A stretch of 64,000 bases of DNA from Fennellomyces sp. T-0311 (taxonomy: Eukaryota; Mucoromycota; Mucoromycetes; Mucorales; Lichtheimiaceae), in assembly GCA_025266875.1 (NCBI GenBank), contig JALLLT010000032.1, forward strand, positions 124,001 through 188,000. The letters are read 5' to 3'. Made by a program: the position numbers and the translations under genes. Positions 47,828 through 59,559 of the stretch are shown here, in pieces; within the stretch, counting starts at the first letter, position 1, and each line of letters opens with the position of its first letter. The notes beneath the pieces were generated by a model. It did no database searches, had not been told where the DNA came from, and saw nothing but the letters and a program-made list of their open reading frames with translations.

Positions 47828-50077
47828 GAGAACCAAGTGTGGGGTATTCCCATATTCTGGCTTGCATTTTATGTGTAGTTATTTCCATATTAGCTCATGA
47901 AAAGATGACAAATGGAAAAACTGGGTTTCAATCTGCATGAAGCCTGTTCTCAGGGCTGCATACGTGACCAATCGAGTCAGTCTGTAAAACTTCGCGAATA
48001 GTCGCCAGGGTTGTAAATTCTCAAAAGGAACCTACTTGTCAGCGTACAGGAAATCATGTACTTATATTACTATATAATGGACTATACCGAGTGATAATCC
48101 TAAGTACCATCACCAGGGTATTCAAAAAGTACTCTATTTCTAAGAATAACTTTCGTGCTTATTGCACAGTTCAGATAGTGCTCTATTTCGTAAAGCGAAT
48201 TGCCATGAAATTGGAGAAGTGTTGTAGGAAATTGTTTGTCATGAAATAGAATATCATGAAAAATGGAGGAGTACCGTATATGAAAAGGTGTCTCCTACGT
48301 ACTAAGTAAGATGAAGTGTTAATCACTCTAACTGTGTAGTGGTGTTACCGCAGAAATGAGGAGCTCCCGCTGAAGCAAAATACTTATAAGCGAACGAAGA
48401 ATATTAATCCAAAAAAAGTGTATCTCCATCCACCATTAGTGATTTGGTATCGAAAACGATGGTTCTGGTCTGTGCGTATATTGACCCTGCTAGTAAGTTC
48501 CTTAGCTTTTATTAGTAGATGTACTATATATAAGTGCGCCTAAAATTATATGTAAGCTCCTGTAAAAGTTTCACGTTGCTATACTTCTTTAAGTGTCGCA
48601 CTATTAATAATAGTTTACTATACCTGGCACCAAAGAGCATTATTTTTGCCACAGTGTCTTATATACGGTATATTATTACTTTATACATGACACTCCACAT
48701 CTAAGTAAAATGCCGAGTCCCTTATAATTTGCATTGAAGACTCCTCATTTTTCATGTGCATCACAATTGAAGTAAAAGGTTTTATTAAAGGTTGCAGATT
48801 CACAATGTAGGGTCCATAGACCTTCCGTTTCCCAATCGTAGACATAGAGTATGTATGAAGCTATTGGAGTTTGAGTTCTTGCAACTAGACATCCGTCAAG
48901 GGAGGTTTACGAACATTTATCACCCACGAGAACTTTTTGGTAAACAGTCAGCCATGCGTTTAAGAAAAACATATATAATTTGTCAGTCTGCAGAACAGTA
49001 CCCGGACGCCTTTGATCATTTGATATCTGTACTGCGCTTTGTTGCTATCACGACGAAAAAATCCGTCGGGAATGTTTCGCCGAGATCCATTTCGATAAGT
49101 GGTGTGGTTGTATTCATTCTATAACATACATCTGCAAGCATCAGCTACATAGCGTAATAGGGGAGCTCAGTGAACCTCCATAGAATCATAAAGATAAAAA
49201 AGTTGAGTTGGATATTTAATTATTTTTTACTCAGAAGATTTTTATGCCTTCCAAAAGGTACCTAACAACCGTAGCATAACCATTTTACAGAGCTATCAAA
49301 GAAAAATACAGTTGCCATGCAATTACGTCCATATAGAGATTTTTTTATGTTTACGATATCATGGGACGATCATTGTAATATAAGTATTTCGAACCCTATC
49401 ATCAGCGTTATAATATTGAGAGTGTCAATGTGAGTGCGACAACAGAATGTCATAATCCTAAGAACGGGTTATATACTGCGGCGCCGTAAATGAACAGAGC
49501 AGAGGTGCAGGTATCAAGAACGATGAAAAAACGGGCTACTTGTTTGAATTGCACGATTAACCAACAGAAGAAGTTGAGGAAGCGTTAGAAGGGATATGAG
49601 TAAGACTTGAACCAATATGCGAGTATAAAAGCAAAGTTATAGATGATCAGCGTGTATATGAAGATTCAAAGTTGATCGTGTCAATACCGCGGCAAAGAGA
49701 AACCATTCGAAGATATTGGACCACGCAAAAGCAGGAGCTTATTACCATTATGTTCTTTATGCTGGGAATACCAAATACTTAGGAAGGTAGTTCTATTAAA
49801 CATCTTGTAAGTAGGATGATCAAGTACGAGCTGAGCAAGCTATTGTCGAATGTATGTAGGGATGGTTTAAGGCTAAACAGTTAAAACATGATCGCTTTTA
49901 ACAAATTTATAGCGAGTGCCAAAACGAATCAATCCTGTATGCTAGCATGCTTTTAGGCGCGCTGACAACTACAGTATACTTGTTCCGGAATGGAAGAAAC
50001 GACAATGCACACACGCACATCCAAATACTCAGCCGCTGAAAATAATTTTGGCTGACGCTTTTTCTTCACAATTCAAC
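47828..50077. other. Gene-poor spacer between the 43-48 kb and 50-53 kb gene pairs
   Basis: About 2.2 kb without a supported gene. A 110-codon frame at 48792-49124 contains RKTYIICQSAEQYPDAFDHL and may be a fragment of an old element, but I cannot name it. Near 48125 and 48180 there are two short CTCTATTTC strings and an inverted GAAATAG, too weak to call an element. Confidence 0.4.
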
Positions 50078-51228
50078 ATGGTTCGAGATTATGATCCCAG
50101 CATCAACGAAAGCAGTTTCCTCCTCGCTGCACTAAAAGAAAAACGGCGCGTTGATGGACGTGGCATTTACGATGTGCGATCGCTTCAAATCACTTTTGGT
50201 GCCGATTACGGTCAAGTCGAAGTACAACTTGGTCGAACAAGGTTCATAGATTGTCAATCCATTTGCGACCATTTTACAAACTGACACATATTCTGTTCCA
50301 GAGTATCTGCCAAAGTATCAGCAAAAGTGGAGCGTCCACGTAACGATAAACCAACAGAAGGCATACTGCACTTTAATACCGAAATATCTCCCATGGCGTG
50401 TCCGACATTTGAATCTGGAAGGTAAAAAAAGATCGATCGATCGGTGGATCTGCTCCACAAAACTCACGTATGGATATTTCTAGCCGATCAGAAGAAGAAG
50501 TTCTGATCAGCCGTATAATTGAAAAATCACTGCGACGGAGTCGAGCTATTGACACAGAAGGATTGTGCATAGTGGCAGGAGAAAAGGTAGGAGTCGCGAG
50601 CTATTTCGGATTTGCGCCATTTAACGCGATATTTATAAGGTGTGGGAAATTCGAGTGGATCTGCATTTCTTGGATCACGATGGTAACTTGATTGACTGCG
50701 CTGCTCTCGCTGCCATCACTGCCCTGCTTCATTTCCGGCGCCCGGATGTCACTGTCGTTGGTGAAGAAGTGACTATCGTAAGTCTTTTGTGCGCGAAAAC
50801 TGAATTGAACTTGATCAAACTCATATTGCGCGTGTTAGCATCCCATCGATCAACGCAATCCCGTCCCTCTGAGCATCCATCATATCCCGATATGCGTGAC
50901 ATTCGCATTCTTTGACAAAGGGTATAGAAAGACACGCGCACGATTGCAACCATGGCAACTAATGCTTATCTCTAGGCAACTGCTTGTGGTGGATCCGAAT
51001 TACTTGGAGGAGAAGGTCAAGGAGGGAGACATGACGATCACGATGAACATACACAAGGAAATATGCGCATTATCAAAGGCGGGAGGGATACCGCTGGATA
51101 TGCAGCAGGTGTTACGGTGCTCGCAAATCGCGTTGATCAAAGTGACGGAGGCGACGGAGCAGATCCAAAAGGCTTTAGAAGATGACAAGGCGTCAAGAAA
51201 GAAACTGTCTTCAGGCGCCGCCAAATAA
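50078..51228 (+). CDS. rrp45: Exosome complex subunit RRP45 (EXOSC9)
   Basis: Six exons (50078-50241, 50302-50421, 50484-50586, 50640-50777, 50839-50921, 50976-51228) join to 286 codons. The RNase PH-fold is clear: RRVDGRGIYDVRSLQITFG, HFNTEISPMACP, RIIEKSLRRSRAIDTEGLCI, WEIRVDLHFLDHDGNLIDCA, and the second half HHIPICVTFAFFDKG, VVDPNYLEEKVKEGDMTITM. RRP45 is a catalytically inactive ring subunit of the RNA exosome, which degrades and trims RNA in nucleus and cytoplasm. The first donor reads GTTCAT, weaker than the others, but the join restores TRVSAKV. A human-type acidic C-terminal extension is absent. The next gene starts 135 nt downstream in the same direction. Confidence 0.92.
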
Positions 51229-51363
51229 AATTTCCCACGGATTCCGACCGCTTCAAATTGTGTTCTTTTTTCCTGTTTCCGCACCTTTTTTTTTTGCTTG
51301 CGCTTTAATTTCACCAAGCAAACCCCAACTCCCTCTTCCTCTTTCTCCTACCTTGATATAATA

Positions 51364-52993
51364 ATGCCTAACCGTGCATTCCGCTGTCGTCGTCAGATTC
51401 ACAGAACTGTTTCGCTCTTGGCCACCGATTCTGTCAAAAACTCCTCTCGTCGTATCTTTCCCACGGCACAAGCTGTCCGAACCCCCATTGTCCAAAAGGC
51501 AAGCCTGCATACCAGACCACTAGCCGGCACTTGGGCGACGTGGCATTCGCGTCATAGTCACCAGAGATCGTTTCACGCCAGTTCCAGTGCACAGGTTGTC
51601 AAGCCGTTCCTCCTGGCGGATATTGGAGAGGGTATCACCGAATGTGAAGTCATCCAATGGTAAGATTGGCTTGTCTTGTTTTGTTCTTATACCAACTGTA
51701 AAAAAAAAGGTTTGTTGAGCCGGGAGCCATGGTTGCCGAATTCGACAAGATCTGTGAGGTGCAGTCGGACAAGGCTTCGGTTGAAATCACATCGCGGTAC
51801 ACCGGAAAGGTGCTGAAGCTACACTATGATGTAAACGAAGTTGCCAAGGTTGGACAGCCATTGGTGGATATCCAGGTGGAAGGTGAAGAGGGAGAAGAGG
51901 CACCCGCACTAGCATCAGTGGAAGCAGTGGTGCCTGATACACAGGTAACCCCGCCATCAACACCATCGCCAGCCCGCGAACTGAAGGATCCATCTCTGCT
52001 GAGCCTCGCCACGCCGGCCGTGCGACGCATTGCCAAGCAGAACAACATCGATATCAAGCTAATCCGCGGCACCGGCAAGGATGGCCGAGTATTGAAGGAG
52101 GATGTCATGGCTTATATTTCCAATGGCGGAAACCAATCACCAGGTACAGGTTCCAAAATGATTTGATGTTAATCGTTCAGGACGACTGATCCGTTTATTA
52201 AGTACAAGCAACCCCAGCTCCATCCACACCGCCGCCAGTTGCCCCTGTATTCTCTTCTGGAGACCATACCCAGCCCCTCTCTGCTATCCAGAAAGCCATG
52301 TTTAAATCCATGACCAAGTCGGTTGCCATCCCTCAGTTGGGCTACAAGGATGAAATGGAGTTGAACGCCACCACCGAATATCGTGCTGCATTGAACAAGC
52401 ACATTGCTGCCAATGCCACCGTTTATCCTTTCAAGAAGATCTCATACATGCCCATCTTTATCAAGTGTCTGTCGATTGCCCTGTCCCACTACCCCATCAT
52501 GAACGCGTCTATTATTGGAGGCGACATTACGGATGTCAACTCGATCCAGCTGCAATATCGACAGTCGCACAACATTGGTATTGCTATGGACACACCCCAG
52601 GGCCTGATTGTTCCCAATATTAAGGATGTCCAGAGCAAGACCATTTTGGATGTCGCCCAGGAGATCCACCGCTTGTCCGAGTTGGGTGGAAAGAACAGTA
52701 TTCCTCCTGCCGATTTGCAAGGTGGTACCATTACCATTTCCAACATTGGTACCATCGGTGGTACTTATGCCAACCCATGCCTCGTATCGTCTGAAATGGG
52801 CATTGTGGCCATTGGTCGAATGCAGACTTTGCCTCGCTTCGATGAAGCTGGTAATGTCGTAGCCAAGCAGATTCTGCCCGTAAGCTGGTCTGCGGATCAC
52901 CGTATTATTGATGGTGCCACGATTGCACGATTCGGTAACTACTGGAAGAACCTGATTGAAAACCCTGTATTACTGTCAAGCGAGCTTCGTTAA
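51364..52993 (+). CDS. DBT: Branched-chain 2-oxoacid dehydrogenase E2 (dihydrolipoyl transacylase)
   Basis: Three exons (51364-51659, 51710-52143, 52203-52993) give 506 codons. An N-terminal basic, Ser/Arg-rich leader of about 75 residues fits mitochondrial import. The lipoyl domain starts at PFLLADIGEGI and carries the lipoate lysine at about residue 120 (CEVQSDKASVE). The peripheral subunit-binding domain is LATPAVRRIAKQNNIDIKLI. The catalytic core ends with SWSADHRIIDGATIARF, His476 and Asp480 being the active-site pair. FKSMTKSVAIPQLGYKDEME and IPNIKDVQ support the branched-chain type over pyruvate or 2-oxoglutarate E2. The enzyme transfers acyl groups from lipoate to CoA in leucine, isoleucine and valine breakdown in the matrix. 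Confidence 0.93.
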
Positions 52994-53689
52994 AAGTAAT
53001 AAAAATAATAGAAAGAAACTCTTTGGTTAGACGCGACAGTCTGGTCTCGTGATACGTGTCACGTGTATGTCGATCGTGAGTGGATTTTGTTTTGCAGATA
53101 GTGCTATCCATGCAAGCATTTACTGTATAGGAATTGGTGCATCCGCTGGGTTCTATCTCGGCATATGTACTATGTATAGAAATGGGGCAGCACACATCGA
53201 GTTTTACAGCACCACCAAAAATGCTTCATGTACCTCAATCAAAACTCTGGCCACTACTCTCAAGAACTACCATACCCAGGTCTACCGTTGACATGTCTGC
53301 GGTCTGTACGTTGCCCACACAATTTGACGCTTTTTCGATAGAGGTGGTGGTTAGAAGATATAAAAAGTCAAGCAAAAGATCTTCAGTAAGTGACATGGTT
53401 AAGTAAATTTGGTATTCTAACAACGTACTACCATATCTTTGGCTGTAACTCGGTTAAAAAATCACTACCACTATAAAATGAACGGCTTCGTAGTGTTCAT
53501 AATTGGTGTACCATACATAAGCTTAAAGAGCTTTCACTTGCACTATTCTTATTTTGCGATGTTTAAATGCAGAATTTTTGACGGTGAGGGGGGGGGGGAC
53601 TATGCGGCGTACTCTTTCGTTGACCCACCATTTGCGAGACCAACTGACTAAAAAGCATTAAGTTGATCGTGTTAGCAAAAGGCAATGTT
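52994..53689. other. Spacer before the transposon-rich right end
   Basis: Seven hundred nucleotides with several overlapping short frames but no recognised product. A run of ten G residues at 53590-53600 stands out; it could be an assembly weak point. Confidence 0.4.
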
Positions 53690-56600
53690 ATTGTATGCAT
53701 ACGTAGTTATAGGTACCTGCTCCAAATGATTCTCCTTTCTCTTCTTGCAAGGCACGTGTAACAGCAGCAACTTCACCCTTATTCATCCACATAATTTCAT
53801 CTGTCAGTTGCCGTTGAAATTTCACACGTAAACCATGCTTTTTTGGTACTGAAATCCTTTCGAATGAGTGCCATGCATCTTGAATGACCTTTGCGTTGCT
53901 CGTATTGTCTGGTTCAACGGGGCGCGGAAGATACATTTGTAATACTGGATCCAATAACTGACGACCAATCGACAACTAATCTTGATTTGTTTCAAACGAT
54001 TCTGGCGGTAGCATGGGTGCTTTCTTCATCAATGTCGTCGTCATCGGCATTTGAGGATGGTTCTGGACTGGCCGAGTGTTGACTGTTGCTTATATCGGTG
54101 CTGCTATGCTCATGTGAAGGTATTGTAACTGGATCAATTGATTGGCAACGAAGTCGAAGTGATAGAATACGTGTCAATGCTTGAAAAGGAAGGCTGAACG
54201 ATGACAGCGGTCTTTCGTCGTCCAATAGCTGAAGTTTTGCTCCAGAACCAAAACATTAGTAATATCAATAAGCGCACAGTTTTTGGTGATAGTTCTCCCC
54301 TTAAAAGTCTAATAACAGACAATGTGAGTAATGTGCTACAATATAAAATAGTGAAAATGTGATAATTACCCGCGTTGCCTTGTACTTATTCTTCCTCGTG
54401 CAACTTCCATGGTATCGTCATCACTAAGCAGCGTTATATGTGAACCAGGTTTGCGCTCAGCAATATCTTTAATCAACGAGGTAATTTGAAGATAGACGCG
54501 CAAGCCGCACCATACGTCTAATGCTGCATATCTGAATTGTTCGTGCGTAAGGTTCCCATCCCAGTTACTTTTCTGTAATTCCTTTGTCAGTCGACGCCGA
54601 AGTAAGGCTCCACACATGTCCGACAGCTTTGTTCCAGTAGATGGTATGTCCGAGTTATTTGCGCATACTGTGATCAGATCTTTGACGTTGCTTGCACGAA
54701 ATATTGAGTTTGGAAAACTTTGGTAGAGGTGCATGATATCGTTTGCAATGTTACGGTCGACTTTGGGAATATTGCCTCTCGTGAGCAGTGTCACCAAGCT
54801 ATCCGACAATTATGATGACCCTCAGACCTTGAATACGTGTACTTTGTTATCATAAGCAACTTGAATCGTGGATACTAAGTCCCAGAATCTCTCGCTTTCT
54901 CCGTAGGTCCATTCTACATCGAAACCAACGACAATAGGTTGCTAATCGGTACCAATTTGTGTTAACAAAGGCGTCAGGGCCGCGTCGATTTCCAGACTTG
55001 TATCATGCAAAGTTGGTTCTGTTGGTAGGTCCAGGATGGCAAGGTGAAGGTATGTGAAGTGAACCAACGGTACAAAGAATGAAAACAGACTTATAAAAGT
55101 ATCTTTGAAGTTTCAAATATGCTTTATTAAGTGTAACGCTCTATGTTTTAGATCTTTTTGTGTATTGAATCAGCGATGGCAGTTTAGATAGTGTTTCATC
55201 TTCAGAATTGCCTGAATGGATAGAGGACGTATAGAATCCTTTCTTTTGTTCTGATCATGCGGATCTGAGGATGTTTTTGACATCGGCCATGCAGTGTAAT
55301 GACCGCATTGCTATATTGGAGTTAGTTCCATGTCCTGTTGAGTTTATCCCATTCGTTCATACGATGTAATCCTTAATCCGTGTAAAAAATATTATTATGT
55401 AAGTACACTTCGTGATGATGTTGAACCGATATGTGTTATCCTATAGGAAATGTCTTCTATTATCATCATCTGTGGTTGTTTCACCACAGTATGGATCAGT
55501 GACTGTACGAGGTTGGACATTTACACACAATGAAGTAATACGCGACTCAAAAATTGCTTGTTGACATCAAATTTATCAATAAATATGATATGGGGCTGCT
55601 GGTGACCATACGTATCAAGGCTTTGTAACATTCCTGTGCAAGAAGGTATTAGCGGTTGACCAAAGCACGAGAATAGAAGTAAATTGTACCTCGCAACCCT
55701 CGGTCAATATGTTCCATCGCTGTCGTTGGCGCAAATGTTTGGTAACAGATTTCTCCGAATTCGTTCGTCATACTAGCAAAGCCATCAAAATTTTCACATG
55801 AGTCGACTTTCCCGAGATGCTTCGTCACCTTTAACATATTGATTCAGTTATGCATGCATAAAATGCAGAATAAGAGGTACACTTACATTGTAGCTGTGAT
55901 CAATATTTAGTACTGTTGCTGGAAGAGAACTGGTGTGCTGGTAATGATCGTCGACGTGTGATTCAACAAACTCGTTGAACATTTTAGTGAGTTATGTAGT
56001 TCCTGGAGTGGATCCATCGTAGCCATCTGTGTCGTCAAAAGATAAAAAATTCTTATTGGGTTGTTGGTGCAGGTTCAGTTGACGTTTTGACGTAGTTGTC
56101 GAGTGTTGCTTTTGCTTTTGTTTGTGTTGCTGTTGTCGATGTTGCTCGCCGGGGTCTACTTCCTGTAAAAAACCTTTGATGTACTGAAGCTAGATTCGAT
56201 GATGGCGCAGTCTGTGTCGTACGCTTAAAGCTTCAGCAAAAGGCCCTGGTCCCATACCAGTCCCAAAACAGCTCCGTAAGTTTGCCATTAGCCAATTCGA
56301 CAAGTCAGATTTGTGCGATACAGAGTCAGTGTACTCAAGCACGAGTTCTTGAGGCAAAGTTTCCATCAGATCCGCGTCGGTGCTGTATAAAGTGTTCACC
56401 TTGCAACCAGTGTTTTTACAAATGTATCGATAACCGATAATGTAAAAGAAATCTTCGTCGTTGGCGATGCGTCTCCCAATTGGGTTGGTTGGAAACCAAA
56501 CGTGTACAACTCTTTCCCGCAACGAGGACACTCGAGGATATTGACCAAACAGTGAACAATCCAGACGAAGATACGCGGCTTGTAGAAACTGGATGGTTGG

Positions 56601-56824
56601 ATATGCTTGTCTTTAGGCATGGTAAGGTAAGGTGCTGGCGGCGATATCCAAAAGGTACATGCTTGGTAGCACTTGGGCTCCTTTTTTACTCCATTGAGGT
56701 CTTTCCGAAGATCATCAAGCATTTCGGTTAAGTATTGTTCATGGGGTTTGACGACTTCAAAGTTCGCGTCCAACCGGCCATTCCTGTTGCTGATCTGCCA
56801 TGGGAACACCCCAAGCACACCCAC
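53690..56824 (-). pseudogene. DUF6729 + DEDDy 3'-5' exonuclease gene, inactivated
   Basis: Domains run from right to left. The first is a DUF6729-type cysteine-rich region (PRIFVWIVHCLVN, ECPRCGKEL, then YRYICKNTGCKVN). Next comes a region with HLGKVDSCENFDGFASMTNE and HIIFIDKFDVNKQF. The third is an exonuclease domain with motif I VVGFDVEWTYGE near 54930 and the YAALDVW motif near 54520. The C-terminal part is FERISVPKKHGLRVKFQRQL. The reading frame shifts within the DUF6729 part near 56485 and contains stops near 54810 and 56010, so it is not intact. I recall the same domain set in many multi-copy fungal genes, which suggests a mobile or self-propagating gene. It could be a transposon-linked nuclease of unknown mechanism. 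Exon borders were not all resolved. Confidence 0.65.
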
Positions 56825-58035
56825 CGACCACTCAATCTCTCAAATATTTCCTCTCCACTAATGGGGTTTAAAGCCCTAGTAAGCAGCTCAAAAAAGGGTA
56901 TTCAATATAAAGTAAGCATGCTTACTTGCTTACTCTTAATTTTGTGGAGAACTCCCTTTCCCGGCTGTGCTTTTTTCCTTACTTTTTACTTTCTACATCT
57001 TACCATCTCAACAATGTCAACTCCCAACAATATCCTTCAGCAGCCTGCTGCCATTCCTTACAGGATCGCAGACAGAGATCGTGCGAGTGGAATGCGTTTA
57101 CCCACATTGCTAGTCATGAAACTGAGGAAGAGAAAGAAGGTCCGTTATCGTGATTGATGTTATGTTTACGATTAAGGCCTTAATTAGATATTAATAGCTG
57201 TGGGGCTTCCAAGAGATTTCAGACTGGCTTCTGGTGTTGACGCCGAGCTATGTCGCCTCTTTAGAAGTGCAGGAAAGGAGGAGAAAGCTGCACTGGCAAA
57301 GAAGTGCAAAGAAATGATGGAGGCATCTAAGTGCCTCCACAAAACCTTAAGAGCAAAAAGAAGCCACTGAAGGCACTCCAGGATTCTGGCAAAAAAAAAC
57401 CCAGTCGCTCTTGTCATAATCACACAAAAATGTCTCCAAAAAGGAAGAGAGGCATGTATTCCGAGAGAATCCCTATTAATGATTAGGGCCTTGAGGGTTT
57501 TAAAAAGTACAAGAACGACAATTCGCAAGGCAGGCCGTCGGGATTCTGCTACAGAAAGAGAGTATACGCAAACCTGAGGAATTTAAAGAACAAGAAAAAA
57601 CAAACGAAAGCCGCATCTCTTCGTATTGACCAGCTTTTTAGAATCATTCGTGGTAAATGATCCTGCTAAATGTTTGGATTTGGGCTGACCGTGCGATTGT
57701 GACAGATCCAGAAGGCAGTCAATATTTCGGGCCAAGGGGCATCATTCATCCACAATGGCGATGTATCCAAAATTGATGGTGATAAAAGTGATCACGAGTG
57801 CCAAGTTTTTTTGGATGACGTCGTATGCTCCTTGACACGAAGCGCTTTCGTTTGATATATATTTTACTTCCATGCTCTCATTCCCATTAGAACGTGCTTA
57901 TCTGCCATTACAAAAAAGATTGGATCACGTTTATTCGCATCTACAAGTTTTTGATCGAGTAGTATAACCTGGAAAATGTTGTTAGAAGCAAGCCCTAGCG
58001 GAAGTGGTTAGCGAAGGTCCTTGGTATTGGAGAAC
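56825..58035. other. Unassigned stretch next to the transposase remnant
   Basis: Open frames in lysine-rich sequence (57000-57160 and 57240-57650) could be 5' parts of the adjacent transposon, but no domain is visible. A perfect 14-nt palindrome, GTAAGCATGCTTAC, lies at 56912-56925. Confidence 0.35.
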
Positions 58036-59360
58036 CAATGTCAAAAAAGATCATTGCCTTGGCCCAAGGCAAGGAAGCACCCGAAGAACCAAAGCAGACT
58101 GGTCGGCCAAAGAAGGTTCTCACGAAAGAATACATTCACGCAATGTGTAAATTCGCTCTCGACCGTGTCAAAGCTGGTGAGCCCGTTACTGCACAGCTAC
58201 TGCAGCACCGCTTTAAGGGTGAAAGCGCTGGGCCACCCTGTCTCACGGTTCTCAAAGAGGATATCAAGAAGACTGGATTACGTGACATCGCCAAAATATT
58301 CTGCATGACAGCGATGAAATTGTGGTGTACAGAAACAAATATGTCCAACGTCGTCGGTTGGACAACCTTGGTCGTGAAGGTTTGCTCATCAAAACCAAGG
58401 TGTTTCTCGATCAACCACACTGTCACCTTGACCACCATGCTAAAGGAACCTGGTATGTTCCTGGTGGTAAGGTAAACGAGACTGGACAGAAACCTATGTT
58501 GGTTATTTTTGGTGCTTTATGGTCTTTAGTCAAGGAGATGTTCTACATGCAAAATTGGTAAGGAAAAATGTCATATGGGCTTTGAAGGTAAAACACATGT
58601 TCACCAACCGGAATCTCAGACAAGCGACAAACGCAACCGTACTCCCGGTCGTCCCTCTACGAAAAACACACCAGAGGAGTGCCAGAACTTGTCAAGTGTG
58701 TAAAAGATGCCAAGATCGCCCGGGATTACAACGATTACCATGGCAACTTCAATGCAGATCTTTTTAAGAGACTGCTTGAGTGCCTGTGTAAAAAACTGGA
58801 GAGCTTGGGCTTCGGGTGTATCATCCATACGGATAATGCCAAATCACTTTCGCAAGAAAGACTCTACCCCAACCAGCCAAGCTAAACGTCAAGAGATAAT
58901 CGACTGGTATATCGCGAACGCCGATTTCAACTCGAAAACAAGGCGAGCCAAAGAAGGAACTTTTGGTAGATTTGGAGCATTTGAGAGAAAAGCTTCCAGC
59001 AACATACGCAGTGTATGATATCGCCCGAGAGCATAGTCATGGCACCCAAAAGACGCCGCCATACCACTCCGAACTGCAACCGATAGAGGGACTTCGGGGT
59101 ATCGTTAAGCAGAAAGTTGCGTATAATCGGATCCCCGATCGCATTGAAGTACAACTTGCTCGACAGTTGTACACTCACTTCTCTGATGTAAGTAAAAACG
59201 ACCTCATTTCCCTCCGGAAAAAAAAAACGGTGGAGCAACGCCGACAGTATAATGAAAGGTTCGTATTCCGTTCTTTCGAAATTTCATGCCTAAAATTACG
59301 TTTTACAACAGTATACAGCTTTAAACGAATACATTATAAATCCAACTGTACAGTGTAAGG
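58036..59360 (+). pseudogene. DDE transposase (IS630/Tc1-like), multiple frameshifts
   Basis: The N-terminal part (KQTGRPKKVLTKEYIHAMCK) looks like a DNA-binding head. The catalytic part is spread over all three frames: VFLDQPHCHLDHHAKGTW (first Asp), VFSQGDVLHAKLVRKNVIWA, YHGNFNADLFKRLLECLC, IIHTDNAKSL (second Asp), KRQEIIDWYIANADF, and TPPYHSELQPIEGL (Glu). The order is that of eukaryotic IS630/Tc1-type DDE transposases from Mucorales. At least five frame changes, near 58310, 58515, 58680, 58860 and 58965, rule out activity. I did not find matching terminal repeats around it. Confidence 0.7.
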
Positions 59361-59559
59361 ACAAAAATCTGCAGCGAGCAAGTACATTTTGCTTCGTGAG
59401 AAACAGACATGAATTCACAAAGTTATCGGCGTTTAAAGTTTAGATACATGTTTCCCGGCTGAACGTTATATGGAATCCCATGTACATCTCCTACTGTAAG
59501 TGCGTTTGATCAGAGACGTGTCTTTTTATTCATAGCTATTTCAGTGCACTGTCATCCAT

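Noticed and set aside
48120..48290. Repeated CTCTATTTC strings and an inverted GAAATAG, also seen near 30410
   Set aside because: I could not define termini or target duplications, so a MITE call is not supported.
53585..53602. Run of ten G residues as a possible structural signal
   Set aside because: A single homopolymer run without neighbouring G-tracts does not make a four-tract quadruplex. It may be a sequencing weak point.
56912..56925. Perfect palindrome GTAAGCATGCTTAC
   Set aside because: It is short and single copy, with no flanking duplication. It is expected occasionally by chance in AT-rich DNA.
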